Below are positions 44,906-57,219 of a DNA stretch of 64,000 nt, piece after piece. The position numbers and the translations under genes are program-made. The notes beneath the pieces are model-generated. The model had not been told where the DNA came from, made no database searches, and saw only the letters and a list, made by a program, of their open reading frames with translations. Source of the stretch: Paralithodes platypus. Taxonomy: Eukaryota; Arthropoda; Malacostraca; Decapoda; Lithodidae. The DNA lies in assembly GCA_032716605.1 (NCBI GenBank), contig CM064519.1, positions 32,633,423-32,697,422 on the forward strand, in the 5' to 3' direction. The first letter of the stretch is position 1. Every line of letters begins with the position of its first letter.

Positions 44906-45764
44906 CCATTCCAATTTTTACAAAATCTTGTATGTGGCTCAAGGTGGAGTGTGCATCATTAGAAAAGAAAGAGGTCCAGGGAATATCAATAAAGAAACCT
45001 TGAAGACCCTCCCAGTCTGCCCTATCGTAATGCCATTTAGTCACCAAAACAGGTTCAGAGTGGGAAGGTGTGGTAGGTGATAGACAGGTGGCCTGTATCA
45101 GACAGTGATCAGAAGATCCAAGCGGGGACCTCACTGTAACATCATAATTTTCTGAATTGGTTGTTAAAAATAAGTCCAGTAGGTGGGAATTATGATTAGG
45201 ATTATCTGGTACACGGGTTGGTTGGTTGACTAGTTGAGTGAGATTAAATGAGTCTGCAAATAGCTCACATTCAAGACCAGCATTATCAGTCCTGGCTGAA
45301 TGAGTGAGCCATTCAACATTATGGACATTAAAATCACCCAACACAGTGATTTCAGAAGAAGCATTTAAGTTGAGGACACTGAGTTGTGAGGACAGAGAAT
45401 CAAAAAGCCTTTGCTCTGGAGGAGTATTTGGGGAACGGTTGATGCAACATATGTATTTAAATTTACCAGCAGAAATTAATTTGTATATAGAATAATCAAA
45501 ATAGGGACAATTGAAACTAGTAACCTCCTCCAGGGCAATTTCAGATTTTGCGAAGCAACATACACCTCCTTTAGGTCTGAAATTTTGGAGCAGTTGATAA
45601 CCTGGAAAATTAAATCTAGACGTGTCAGATGTGGATGTTAATTGATTCTCTGTCAAAAAAAGGAGAGTAGGGGATTCTGCTTGAAGAAATTGGTGTACAG
45701 AATTGATGTTAGAGTGAAGTCCCCTTATATTGCTAATATATATTGCTATACAGTATATATACAC
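44847..45764 (-). pseudogene. LINE endonuclease domain (APE-like)
   Basis: An exonuclease-endonuclease-phosphatase fold is recognisable from ordered motifs: NIRGLHSN at the start, LFLTENQL, GVCCFAKSE, VLGDFNVHN (plus-strand about 45328-45339 for GDFN) and LGSSDHC (about 45102-45113), which hold the catalytic Asp/Asn/His of the family. In this family the enzyme nicks target DNA to prime reverse transcription. The first residues before NIRGLHSN probably come from flanking (TA)-rich DNA. The reading frame leaves the domain at a frameshift near 44890-44905, where the protein continues in another frame with SSNSPKWFDH. Confidence 0.85.
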
Positions 45765-45779
45765 TCCTTAGCAATGCTT

Positions 45780-46180
45780 ATTGTACATTGAGGCTACGGT
45801 AAACTAATTAAAATTTGATAAGGTTACCTATAACATATGTTACGTTATTGAATTCGATTTAACTGATAGAGGAGTACTTGGAACCATGTTACAAGGAAAC
45901 TAAGCCATACCCCTTTTTCTTCTTACTCTACTACCGTTACTACTACTTTTACTGCAATAAAAACTTACTTTAACTATTATTACCACTACAATTACTATTA
46001 CTACTACTACTACATATGTTTCGCCTGCACTATTATCCTCTCTACTTTGACAAATAGAATAAAAAGGGATGAATGAATTTGCAGTGGGCAAGAGGTATTT
46101 CCGGGGGTGAATAAGGGCAGCCAGGCGTGGTTCCCATATGTCCTTCACTTAGATAGAATACATCACTCACAAACTACCTC
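45780..46180. other. Spacer with degenerate (TAC)n
   Basis: 45925-46015 is rich in TACTAC/ATTACTA trinucleotides. No gene. Confidence 0.5.
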
Positions 46181-46182
46181 TC

Positions 46183-46220
46183 TCTCTCTCTTTTTTTTTT
46201 CTCTCTCTCTCTCTCTCTCT
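46183..46220. repeat. (CT)n with T-run
   Basis: CT repeat split by about ten T. Confidence 0.93.
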
Positions 46221-46370
46221 GGTACCGCTAGCCATCCTACTGATCGATGAATCGTGTTTATCAGTTGCTTCTCTCGCACACACACTTTCACACACTGGCA
46301 CTCATAGTCAATCTCATATTCACTCTTACTATATCTCTCACTCTGTATATCTATTGCTCAATCAATCTAA

Positions 46371-46371
<1 letters not shown>

Positions 46372-46432
<61 letters not shown>
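46372..46432. repeat. (TA)n microsatellite
   Basis: About 30 uninterrupted TA units. Confidence 0.97.
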
Positions 46433-46435
<3 letters not shown>

Positions 46436-46439
46436 TAAC

Positions 46440-47020
46440 ATCAATCACTACAGGATTCCTCTGAGGCATTGTTGTGTATTATAGACTTCCAACTAACTGT
46501 TTTATAAACATAAACAGTTATGATAATTTTCCATTAATTCAACAGGAGAAATCTCACGGCTCAAACCTGAAACATTTGTATATAATTATACAACTACATG
46601 TTTGATTACTATAAATGCGTAACCTCTACTTCCACATCATTAACACACACACACACACTATAATTATATTTCCACCATTACGTACACAAGACTTGTACAA
46701 TGATTACAGCCTTTCATTATTATGAACTAAGTGACAGAAGCTACTCAACACTAGTCAATTGTTAGCAGCACCCCTGAGCGCTGACTGGTGGTAATTGACC
46801 TCTAAATTACCTTAAATCATATCTGGCCGACGTGCTGATGAGCTTTGCGAGAGGGACAGACAAAACAAATAAATAACCTCGGTAATGTAACTGTTTGCGG
46901 TTACGATTAAAATCGCTCATGGGTCTTTGATTAATAATATAATTTCGTAATGCTAACGAATTAGAGGCTTCTGTAATGATCTTCGCCATTTTTTGTAATA
47001 ATACAAATAATAATAATACC
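46440..47020. other. Spacer, no gene seen
   Basis: AT-rich; a short CA run near 46645-46659. Confidence 0.5.
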
Positions 47021-47021
47021 A

Positions 47022-47052
47022 TACCGGTATATATATATATATATATATACCG

Positions 47053-47100
<48 letters not shown>
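47022..47100. repeat. (TA)n bounded and split by ACCGG words
   Basis: Two TA blocks arranged as ATACCGGTAT...ATACCGGGTAT...; the CCGG words keep inverted symmetry. Confidence 0.95.
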
Positions 47101-47102
<2 letters not shown>

Positions 47103-47104
47103 TG

Positions 47105-48405
47105 TTTGCATATTGTGTGTATATATGTATCTGGTGATATTATTATTTAATAATGTATGTAAACACCATATATAATTAGACTATAGCATGTGTTACAAAA
47201 ATATTAAATATGTCATCAAATAATATATTTTATATAAATAATACTTCCCATTAAATCATTGTAAAACATTAAGAAATATGAAACACATATATATAAATAG
47301 CGGAATACATGAACAAATAAGTAATTGAATTTATAAGCTCCATGTAATAAAGGTAGTGAGAGCCAAAAGTGTGTGTGTTGTGGTTTGAGAGGTGGTCACA
47401 CGTCCCCTCCGATAACACTATCACCCACTAATGACCGCCAATTATTGTCCTGAAGAGGGCTTATCACTTCGTGTCGTGTCTCCGTCCCTCCGGCTCCTCT
47501 CTTTTTTGTCCTGGATATTTTCACTCCTGCTTGTGTTATATATTTATAGCTTTAACATAAGTATATTCTTCTCATTCTTATTAGTTTTTGTGTTATTTTC
47601 GTTTAATTTAATTCTCGTTTATGAGTTAGTTATGTTTTGGTGTTCGTTTCTATTTGTGTTTTAGTATCTGCATTGTGTTTAGCTTTGTCTTTTACTGCTT
47701 AGCTATGCATAAACTGTACATACCGATTTGTAACGAAATATTTATCTTCCTAACCATCATAAAGCCTATGTTTTAATTCCTTATTCAATATTTATCTTTA
47801 ATTCTCCTTTTAGATCAAAATGTATATATCGTGTATTCTTCAAAGCAACCCACTTATTCCATCGTCCATTTGTTGTTCAACCTCCTTTCTCTTGTGTATT
47901 CCCTCGCCTACAGTTCCCTCTTCCCTTCCCTTCAAAATCGTTTACATTACCCAATATCCCCTTCCCGTCGTCGCCCATTCCTTATCCAGCTTGTCGCCCC
48001 CCTCCCTTCCATTCCCATCCCGGCGCCATCAGTGTCCAATTTGTCATATTGTGATAATTACCTCCGATAAGTTCATTATTTGGTTTCCGCCGTGGTCCAT
48101 TTTTTCGATAATGGTTAAGAGGGCCAGAAGGGGGAGGCGCTCTTACTTTTAGCTTTCACAATAAAGTCTCTTATATCATCCCTATTCTTACCAACAACAC
48201 CACTACCATTCTCTCCTCCTTCACACTATGAATTCAAAATTATCTTTACTTACAGCAATAATAAACTGTTTGATATTAGGATTAGTAATATTTTCTTATC
48301 ATCATCCAACTCACTATTTTCACGTCCATATTAATCTTACTCAACATTATTACCCCCAGTAGCAACAATATTACTATCCTTCCCTCTCATCATTACAAAA
48401 CGCCA
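47105..48405. other. Spacer, no gene confirmed
   Basis: AT-rich at first, then pyrimidine-rich from 47830. Short overlapping open frames at 47820-48152 follow base composition and lack domains. Confidence 0.45.
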
Positions 48406-48409
48406 TCAT

Positions 48410-48615
48410 TATCCTCATTAACACATCATTCTTCCCTTTATCCTCATTAACACATCATTCTTCCCTTTATCCTCATTAACACATCATTCTTCCCTTTATC
48501 CTCATTAACACATCATTCTTCCCTTTATCCTCATTAACACATCATTCTTCCCTTTATCCTCATTAACACATCATTCTTCCCGTTATCCTCATTAACACAT
48601 TATTCTTCCCTTCGT
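48410..48615. repeat. 29-bp minisatellite, 7 units
   Basis: Unit CCTCATTAACACATCATTCTT plus CCCTTTAT (29 bp in total), almost identical between copies. Only the last units differ (CCGTTAT, TTATTC). Recent expansion. Confidence 0.95.
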
Positions 48616-48647
48616 CACTACTATCACCTCCTCACTATCTCACCACC

Positions 48648-48930
48648 ATGGCATACTCCTCTTCATCAAACCATCACACCATCCCCCTCGCTGCCACCAC
48701 CATATCATACATCTCTTCACCACAACCATCACACCATCCCCTCACGTACATATCATACACCTCTTCAACACAACCATCCCCCTCATCACCATATCATACA
48801 CCTCTTCACTACAACCATCACACCATCCCCCTCATCACCATATCATACACCTCTTCACTACAACCATCACACCATCCCCTCACCCCCACCACCATATCAT
48901 ACACCTCTTCACCACAACCCTCACCATATC
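48648..48930. repeat. C/A-rich tandem repeat, about 50-bp units
   Basis: ATATCATACACCTCTTCAC and CAACCATCACACCATCCCC alternate in about five or six irregular units. A 144-codon Ser/Thr/Pro/His-rich plus-strand frame starting ATG at 48648 is a by-product. Confidence 0.88.
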
Positions 48931-48939
48931 ATCGTCCCC

Positions 48940-50515
48940 CTCACCAGCCCCCCTCCACTATTTCACCGTCTTGTATTCATGGCCAGTGTTCTCACCCCCG
49001 GCCGGACCCTCTCCCTGATACATGGCCAATATCGGGCCACTCCGGCACAATATCCGACCTGAACACAAACCGGGAGAACTAAAATGCTTCGTACCTCATT
49101 CTACCACAGCTATACCGAATCTTAAAATGGGGTACGACATGAGCCGATTTTGGAGAAAGTAAACATGAATACCCATATTTCACGAACCGGAAGAACTAAA
49201 ATAACTTTGTACCGTATTCTACAACATATGTACCCAATCTTTAAAATGGGGTGCAACAGACACCAATGCTGAAGATAGTTAACATAAAACTTCATTACTA
49301 TACACACCAGAACTCAAATGCCCTAGCTACTGAATCTTAGATTGTATGCCATATCTTAATTGTTCCTAAGTATTCTACCTCAGCTACCTAATCTTAATGA
49401 GAATAGGTGTTCACTTCCTTCGATTCCGGTTTCTGTTACACCACATTTTATAGCCGTCATCCGCTGTAAGTAATTAGGGAGGTTACAGTTTAAAGGTAGT
49501 TCAGTTTTATAGATCCTCTTCCTCTGTATACAGTACAATGTCAGAATGTCATTCTGCAGAAAAGGTAGCCCACTCTAGCTTAGTTAATTTACTATGATCA
49601 ATATATATGTATTCAGACTTTGTATGAATCAAGGTCCACTCGAAAATGAATATGACTAAATTCGGAGTCACATATTATTTAGACATTCATTTCGGAAACC
49701 TATTTTGAATCAAAAGCCACTTATACTCTAGTGGTAATTTGGTTTACCTTCGTCGGCACACCCCTCTAAATCTAGGTCTACACTAGCTAGGTTGGATGTG
49801 ACCCAAGTCGTGGCCCCAAATTCTTTTCAGGGGTGCGTCTGGTAAGCGGGGGCCAAAGCTCGATCACAAGGCGTTTACTTTGGTCTCCCTTGAGAAGCCC
49901 GCCAGGATGACAGCTACGTGACGGGACTCCCCACGACCACATCAACTCCAGGGGGGGGTTCTCTCTCCCCTCCTCCCTTACCTTCCCTCTCGCTTTTCTC
50001 TTTCCTTACTTCGTTGTGATTCTCTTTTCCCTTGTTTTCTTTATTCTGTTTTCCCCTTCCCACTTTCCCTACTCTCTCCTCTACGCTACTCACTTCTAAC
50101 TCCTTTCTGCTTCTCTTGACAACTTCTCTCTATCTGTCCTTGCTTGCTTTCTTCACGTATCTACTCCTCTTTTATCTTCGTACCTCCATTCCATCTGTGT
50201 TCTCATTCCTGGTCTAATATCTATTCCTTTGTGTCGCTTGTTCTTATTGTTCTCTGTGTTCCTTGTGTTTTTCCTTTCTCATTGCCTACACCATTTTGCC
50301 TCTCTTCCTTTATTTTCTCTTTCTGCTTTTTCCATTGGTACAATCGGAGGTATTAAGTGTTGTCATAGATTCCAGTGGTTTTCGCTCAACAAGTGTTATT
50401 GGTATCTTTATAGTTACTGGGAACAGTGCTTATCCCTCAGAGTATTAGTCAGTGTCCGAAACTTTGTGAAATATCTGACAACACTTATTAACCTCGACTG
50501 TACATATTTTGGCAG
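48940..50515. other. Spacer, no gene confirmed
   Basis: 49085-49310 holds a diverged direct repeat of about 110 bp (CTTCGTACCTCATTCTACC / CTTTGTACCGTATTCTAC; TTAAAATGGGGT twice). 49960-50300 is pyrimidine-rich. No supported gene. Confidence 0.45.
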
Positions 50516-50516
50516 T

Positions 50517-50518
<2 letters not shown>

Positions 50519-50587
<69 letters not shown>
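50519..50587. repeat. (CT)n microsatellite
   Basis: About 34 CT units. Confidence 0.97.
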
Positions 50588-50589
<2 letters not shown>

Positions 50590-50592
<3 letters not shown>

Positions 50593-53500
50593 TTCCACAT
50601 TGAAAAAAAGTTCTCTTTTGTTTTTCATTATTTTAATTATTAAAAGTCATGTTCAATTATTCATATCATATCCACAAACAACAAACATCCTCTCTTTTGT
50701 AATGCTTTAAATTACCCTAAAACATGTGTAATTATTCATTCACATCAACATACTTACTCCTCATTCCCCTCTATATTTTCTGTTATTCTCGTTTTCACTT
50801 CCACTCTTCCTCCTCTCCCCTCTCTCCAATTTATGTTCTCTAATTCTCCTCTTCACCTATACGCCTTACTTACCACATCCCCTCTTTATTTCCCCTTATT
50901 CTTGTCTTCCCTTCCACTCCTACACTGCCCTCCTTCCCCTTCCCCTTTACCAGGTAACAAAGAAGAGGGTAGACCACCAGCTACTGCCTCGCTCCAAATC
51001 GATTTATTGACCCATTCTCCTGACCACCAGAATATATATTCTCCAATGCCGTGTTTTTCCCTTACTCTCTCTCACAAAAAAATATATAGATAAATATAAT
51101 AAACAAATTAATAAATAAGTAAAAATAAAATCAAATAAATGCATAAATAAGTAAAACTATATATACAAAACAAACATATAAATATATAAATAAATAAAAT
51201 ATCGATATCGAAAACTAAGCTAATTTATATAATGTGCCTTATAATTAATGCTTTAGAACAAATTGAACTTGAGTGTATTGAATTATGCTCAGATACCGTA
51301 TTTTTTCTCTCATATTTTCTCATAAAGACACGACAGAAGATAGTTTAGAGCAAGTGCACTGTGATTAACTTTTTTAGAATACGTTGAAATTTAATCTCTT
51401 CTCCCATTTGTTCACAAAGATACAACATTTTAGCTTCTTTAGATCAAATTCAATGTGTTTTACTTATATTAATCCGAGAGTAAATTTAACGTATTATTTC
51501 CTTACATATTTTCACTGAACTCAGGCCTATTTTTGTTTTATTGCATTCTTTACATCCTTGAAATATAGGTAAACTGTGTCACATTTTAGGAATTGAATGA
51601 TAATAATAATATATATGTTTTTATGGACTATGTAATGCTATATTTTCCGTAATAAATCAACTTCAATAAACACAAAACTGGCTATATCATTAAATGTTAT
51701 CTACCATTTCACCTATCAAAAAAGTTAGCCTGAAAATCCATGTATCATTATTATATTTCCTTTTTCTATTGCCGCCACTTAGCGTTCCTTAACAATCGAA
51801 CCATGATATATTGTAATAGCCTGGACCTAGATTATGAACAGACGCACCAGGGCTTTCAAGTAGCCCAGCTGTATCTCTGTAACCTATCACTAACGCAGCA
51901 CTATATCTGCATTACCTGGCCGGACTGTATCAGGCAATCAAACTTATTGCAAAGATGCCAAACTCAAAAGCTCCGCCCTGCATGCCTCGCGTGGGGCCAG
52001 GGGAATTTGACCCTATTCTCCCGTCTATCTAAGGGCCAAGATTGACAGGGAGGGAGATAGCAACAGACCTGACAAGCGGGAGGGAGGGGTGGGACGGGGA
52101 TCGACGAAGGGGTAAGATTTATGCCCGTCCCAAGTTTATTTATAAGTGTAGATATTATATTTTTTACAGGGGGTTGGAGATTGTGATGGATGGGACGTCC
52201 CCGAACTCATATCACCCCAGCTGTCAAATACTCAACGATGGCCTGGTTTGTCGACTGTCTGCTATTTATTATCGACTTGTGTGTGAGGTGTATGTGCAGT
52301 GCATATATTCAGGTATATCTACAATGCATATTATATGTTCACTTGACAGTAAATTATAAATAATAATTCAGAATTATTATGAAACTAAGTATTAGTTATA
52401 CACTGTATAAAGGCTACACATATATGATTATGAAGTTCACTTGTAGACTTGATTTGACTATATGTATTATTATACTTTAATTTGACCTTCCCATATCAAT
52501 CACAACACATTTTTAAACACATGTTAATAACATTACTATTAGATAGTCCAGTATTCATATATAATTAAGATAAATATTATTAAACACATACATCAAAATA
52601 AGTAGAGGGTAATATGTGCAATTGCATGCTTCAGCAGTCATCCCATGGTATTATATAACAGACCGAAAACACAACGAAATACATTACTTTATAATAGTGA
52701 ACTTTTTAAGCTAGTATGGTTATCGCACGTATTATTGAGTTGGGTACTATACAAAAGTTACATAGTTAGCTTGGTAATGTGTGAGTGTGTGCGCGTCGTG
52801 GAAGTGTGTGTGTGCATGTGTGTATGCATAATCACGGAACCGCGTTAATTACTTATTATTCATTAAGCAATCAGGGTCTCTCAGAGTGGTTTACTTTAAT
52901 CACCCGGACCAAAAGAATAGCTGCTCTTTCCTTGTTTTAATTTTCTTACTTATTATCTTCTTAATGTTTGTTTTACTTGCCAATGTTCACTTACTAACTC
53001 AATATATCTTTTTATATTGGTTTACATATTATATCTAACTCTCCTTAACTTCAACTTAAGCTTTCAATAGATATCTTTTCTGCCTCATCGAAATCTTTAC
53101 TCTTCTAAACCGCACATTTATCACTATTGTAAATATTACATAGAAGTTTCTTATTCCTCACAAAGGTTAGTATTTCAGCCATCGATGTAACCTACCATAG
53201 TAATAGACCTAAAATGTATTAAGGTCAGAGAGGTTATTTTATTTCAAATTTCTAGTACCAATCACTTACACGATAACGGATCAATGAAAGCTGTGTTTTT
53301 TTGTTTTAATTAATTAAATACTGTATTTGATTCTACCAAAACAACACACACATGTGCACTATAAAAACTAAAATACACACACACACACACGCACACACAA
53401 ACTCTATTATATATACGAAATAACAAAAAAACATATACAAATAAAACTATATATCAATGAAGAAAGATAAATGAACAATCACCAAAGGAACACATGATAA

Positions 53501-53795
53501 TTTTTAATTACTTATTTATTCACATATTTATGTTTGATATATTTATTTTGGTCTACGTGCTCCTGTCTCTTATCAAACCTCTCCCCGCCTATAAAAACCT
53601 GGTCTGAGAAAGACCAACTAACGAACAGACCAAAGAAACCCGTGGTCCTTTGATCTACGAGGCCTCTAGAGTGGCTAATGTTAAAAGGGGGGCAGGGGGG
53701 CGAGAGGACGAGGGGGGGCTGGAGACGAGATGTGAAAATAAACGGTAGTAAATCGTAAACTTCCAGTGAAATGGCGGAAAGAAAGTTAGTCTGCC
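50590..53795. other. AT-rich spacer, no gene seen
   Basis: 51070-51200 is rich in AAATAAAT words. 51830-52240 is a less AT-rich unique block with open frames of about 100 codons that lack domains. Short CA run near 53374-53398. Confidence 0.45.
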
Positions 53796-53796
53796 A

Positions 53797-53799
<3 letters not shown>

Positions 53800-53841
<42 letters not shown>
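53800..53841. repeat. (CT)n microsatellite
   Basis: About 20 CT units. Confidence 0.96.
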
Positions 53842-53843
<2 letters not shown>

Positions 53844-54321
53844 AAAATGATATTGTTTTAACTTGTTGTGTTTGTGAAATCATAATCAAATAAAGTGTAT
53901 ACTGGATATACAATATATTTTGCACACATCAGGTTAGTAAACACTACTTGATCTGAATAATTTGATTATGTTTGTTGTTGTGTGTATCTGAGTCCTCATT
54001 GTAAACAGTTAGATACCATATATACTGTAAGTGTTGCTGTTGCCAAAGTTCTCGTGGCCATAATTTACGATTTTATTTGTTTTTGTTGTACGTGACGGGG
54101 CTCTTAAGTGCGTTATTCAAGAAGGCTGCTCCCCCGATGTGTGTGTCAGGACTCACACAAGGAACGGCTGATGTATTACCCTCCCCGCTTCTAAGGAACT
54201 CAGTCTTACCCCTTTTTTCCTTCGTCCTCCAAATCCCTTCTTCCATTCCTTTAACCCTATACTTCATCCCTCTGTCCTTTTCTCTTCCAACTTTAATCTC
54301 TCTTTTTCCTCAATCGCCCTT

Positions 54322-54835
54322 TTTTTGTGATTGAGGGAGGCAAAAGGCATAACTGCCTATAGCGAGTGCCTCCCCCATAGTTGAAAGAGTGACAGGGCCA
54401 AAATCAAGGGACGTTCGAGCCAAAATGCCTGGACACACGGAGTTTGAAGCAATTTAAGTCATAGGAAGAGGGAAAGACTGATTCTGGGAGAGAGTTCCAG
54501 AGCTCAGCTGTTGAGTAGAAGAAAGTTTGAGAGTAACGTTTCACTCTTGGGTTGGAGAGTTGCACAGAGTAGGGGTGGGATTGAGTTGCAAGACGGGTAT
54601 CACGTGCCCTACGTAAAGGAGGTGGTATGCACTGGGATAGCTCTGAGGAACACTGATCATTATAGTAGCGATAGAATAGCGAGAGAGATGCAACATTGCG
54701 GCGGAGAGAGAGAGATTGCAGAGAGTTGGTGAGTGGACGGGAGTTAATGATACGAAAGGCCTTCCTTTCAACTTTGTTTAGGAGAGCGGTGTGAGAGGAA
54801 CCTCCCCACACATGTGAACAATACTCAATACAGTA
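54322..54835 (-). mobile_element. LINE 3' fragment with RT C-terminus
   Basis: The minus-strand frame at 54404-54835 encodes a LINE C-terminal domain: EYCSHVWGGSSHTALLNKVE, AFRIINSRPL, LSLRRNVASLSLFYRYYNDQ, CSSELSQCIPPPLRRARD, TAELWNSLPESVFPSSYDL, then stop. The frame is unbroken. Catalytic RT motifs are missing, so this is a 5'-truncated insertion starting about at 54835. The 3' UTR is about 80 bp and ends in a short A-run (plus-strand T-run about 54322-54328). It belongs to the same broad group as the element at 42834-45745 but is clearly a different family by sequence. Confidence 0.85.
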
Positions 54836-54899
54836 CGGTACCGCCCTAGTACGGTATGTTTTGGATCAAATGTAACACAAAAAGTCATGAACGTTTAAG

Positions 54900-55295
54900 G
54901 TTCTGAATAATGTTCATATTAATACATATAAACGATTGCAACATTTATTATGAGCATACTATGTGTTACATCTGCAAGTACAGGTATAACAGTGTACCTC
55001 ATTTATCTATTCCTTCATTAATGTATCTCATCTCATTTACTTCTTCCAACCTTTTACCTTTCTTACCTTCATCACACTGCCTCATATTTTTTGCCAATCC
55101 CTTTGCCTGTCCCCCTCATCCACTTGTTCATTTCCACCATTCCTTCACCTCTTCCCTTCTCCCTCATACCCAATCCCTCCATCCCCTGCCGATCTTCTTT
55201 CATCCCACATGCGATCATCCCCCTACTTAAGAATCTGTAGTCTTTAAAAACTTGCTTACCCTTTCCTTTTTATAGCTATTGCCAACCTTTTGTAC
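54900..55295. other. Spacer, no gene seen
   Basis: AT-rich then pyrimidine-rich DNA. Confidence 0.5.
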
Positions 55296-55297
55296 CC

Positions 55298-55365
55298 CCT
55301 CCCCCCCCCCCTTTTCTCTCTCTCTCTCTCTTTCTCTTTTTGTTCTCTCTCTCTCTCTCTCTCTG
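55298..55365. repeat. (C)n and (CT)n low complexity
   Basis: Poly(C) followed by CT repeats with a TTTTTG break. Confidence 0.93.
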
Positions 55366-55369
55366 TAAG

Positions 55370-55755
55370 GTTGATCAAATATTACTTGGTTTAACTAATA
55401 TAATATTTACCATATATTTGTCATTACGCACATGCATCCAGTTTTCACTTCTCTGGTATTCAAATCGCACTGCTAATGCAAAACTATTGTGCTTTCTGTT
55501 CATGCCTCAGCTCTTTAGTTGATAGAAATACTGAATCGTTTTAACAAGCAACGAGGGAAAAAGAAATATATCAATAAAATTAGAGTGTAACGTATTCAGC
55601 AAATAAATTCAATTTGAGGGGTTGCATTTGAATCTTCGGGTGAACAGTGGGTAAAATCAAAGAACAATGACGGAAGGATGATTATATATAAACGTGACGC
55701 ATAAAGTAAACACAAGAGGAAGACAAAGGAAGACAGATTGCGGAAAAAACCGAGG
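55370..55755. other. Spacer, no gene seen
   Basis: AT-rich DNA with no recognised feature. Confidence 0.5.
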
Positions 55756-55758
55756 AGT

Positions 55759-55790
55759 GGGGGGTGGGGGGGGGGGGGGGGGGGGGGGGA
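55759..55790. repeat. (G)n homopolymer
   Basis: About 25-30 G with one T interruption. Confidence 0.95.
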
Positions 55791-55799
55791 GGGGAGAAT

Positions 55800-56540
55800 G
55801 GGGTCAGAGAGAAAAACACAAACACATGGACAGCTTGACGAGAGAACAAACAGCATATGTACTATTTAATATTTGTCCTATTGTTACAAGAGTGCGTTGT
55901 ATATCGTGAAGCAATTTACTATATATGTTTCTGTCATGTAAATTGGTATTCGGAAGATTTCCTTAAAACTTGAAATAAGTAAACATACTGTATAGACTAG
56001 AGAAAACAAGACCAAGACACATATACCAGACATAGAAGCTAGGGCAGACGGAGTGGAAGAAGAATAAAAAAAAGGTTATGTAGTCAGAGATAAAAGCATT
56101 ATATAACTAGCAACACACGCTAAGAGATAAAAGGGAATTAACCTAGTATAAATCAGCGTGGCAAAAAATGATAAATAATACGGTTACATATAAACAAATG
56201 ACCCAAAGGTAGAACACAAAGTGAAAGGAACGGGTGACAAGACAATTCGAGCAAACTGAACACATAGGTAACAGAAACGGAAATGAGACCTCAGCGAATA
56301 GCCAGCACACAGACAACAACAAAAACAGAGACGAAAACAAAACAGAGAGAGAGAGCGAGATAGACAGAGAAGACGAGAGATGTCAAGGACGTGTGACAGA
56401 GTGAGCAATCTCGACCCGGGAGAGACGGATGGGACCTAGCTTAGAGACATCTCCTATTTATTCCGACACTATAGGGTATGTATATAATTAGGAGATAGAT
56501 GGAGGCGACGGTAATCGAGTCGGAACGAGATGAAACGGGG
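55800..56540. other. Spacer, no gene seen
   Basis: A-rich DNA with a short GA run near 56345. No domain-bearing frame. Confidence 0.45.
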
Positions 56541-56541
56541 T

Positions 56542-56672
<131 letters not shown>

Positions 56673-56838
56673 ACTATGGTGCATACACAGAGATAGAAAA
56701 ATGAGAAATGCATGATACATTGCAGGAGACGTTGGAACCAGCAGGAGGCGAGACTGGAGGATGCAAGAGATAAATACGAAGCTATTAGCGAGGGAGCCAA
56801 GCGATGAGACCAGCAATATATATGAAGACAGGGAAAAT

Positions 56839-56858
56839 GGTGGTGGTGGTGGTGGTGC
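56839..56858. repeat. (GGT)n microsatellite
   Basis: About six GGT units. Confidence 0.9.
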
Positions 56859-57083
56859 TGGTGTTGGTCGACGGTACACTGCTTATTGTTCATCTCTATA
56901 ATTTGCATTTTTCATAAAAATAATTAATGAGAGGTATAAGCACTTGTCTAGATATTTCCAACTCGGTTAAAAGCTTAATAACGACGTTCAGAGTAGATTT
57001 GTTTTTAGTTATTCTTCTTTGCAACTAAAACTATATATCATAGCAAGCAGAGGGTGATTATATAATTGTAGTTTTACGATCGC

Positions 57084-57116
<33 letters not shown>

Positions 57117-57126
57117 ACACACACAC
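57084..57126. repeat. (CA)n microsatellite
   Basis: CA repeat with one CATA step; abuts the SINE-like head on its right. Confidence 0.96.
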
Positions 57127-57215
57127 CAGCTTCATGAACGCCGCGACTGAGACAGAGAGAGACATTGGACCCGGGACTTGTAACACACATTTAAAGCGAC
57201 TGCATAAATCACCGA
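57127..57215 (-). mobile_element. Possible tRNA-derived SINE head
   Basis: On the minus strand, TGATTTATGCAGTCGC (plus 57196-57211) resembles an A box region and GTTACAAGTCC (57174-57184) a B box, at roughly tRNA spacing. The downstream CCGGGTCCAATGTCTC resembles the CCCGGCTATATCTC that follows the B box in the 33232-33304 copy. The (CA)n at its 3' side could be its tail. Moderate to weak call. Confidence 0.38.
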
Positions 57216-57219
57216 GAAC

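Larger units (their letters stand above)
42834..45745 (-). mobile_element. 5'-truncated non-LTR retrotransposon (LINE) with poly(A)
   Basis: Minus-strand element of about 2.9 kb. The 5' edge lies where the endonuclease begins (near 45745), and the 3' edge is a poly(A) tail seen as T-run 42836-42860 on the plus strand. The order is endonuclease, linker, reverse transcriptase, C-terminal domain, about 50 bp of 3' UTR, poly(A). No ORF1 is present. Decay consists of two in-frame stops and two frameshifts. I found no convincing target-site duplication. Domain order and the C-terminal LDKIQNKAIR / RRNVASLALFYRY pattern place it among CR1/L2/Jockey-like elements; the exact clade is uncertain. Confidence 0.88.

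Noticed and set aside
43509..45495. Plus-strand frames of 60-86 codons inside the LINE
   Set aside because: Antisense shadows of the endonuclease and reverse-transcriptase frames.
42834..45790. Target-site duplication for the LINE (TGACTAATGC near 42825 against TTAGCAATGC near 45770)
   Set aside because: Only 7 of 10 matching bases and the second copy lies about 25 bp beyond the inferred 5' edge.
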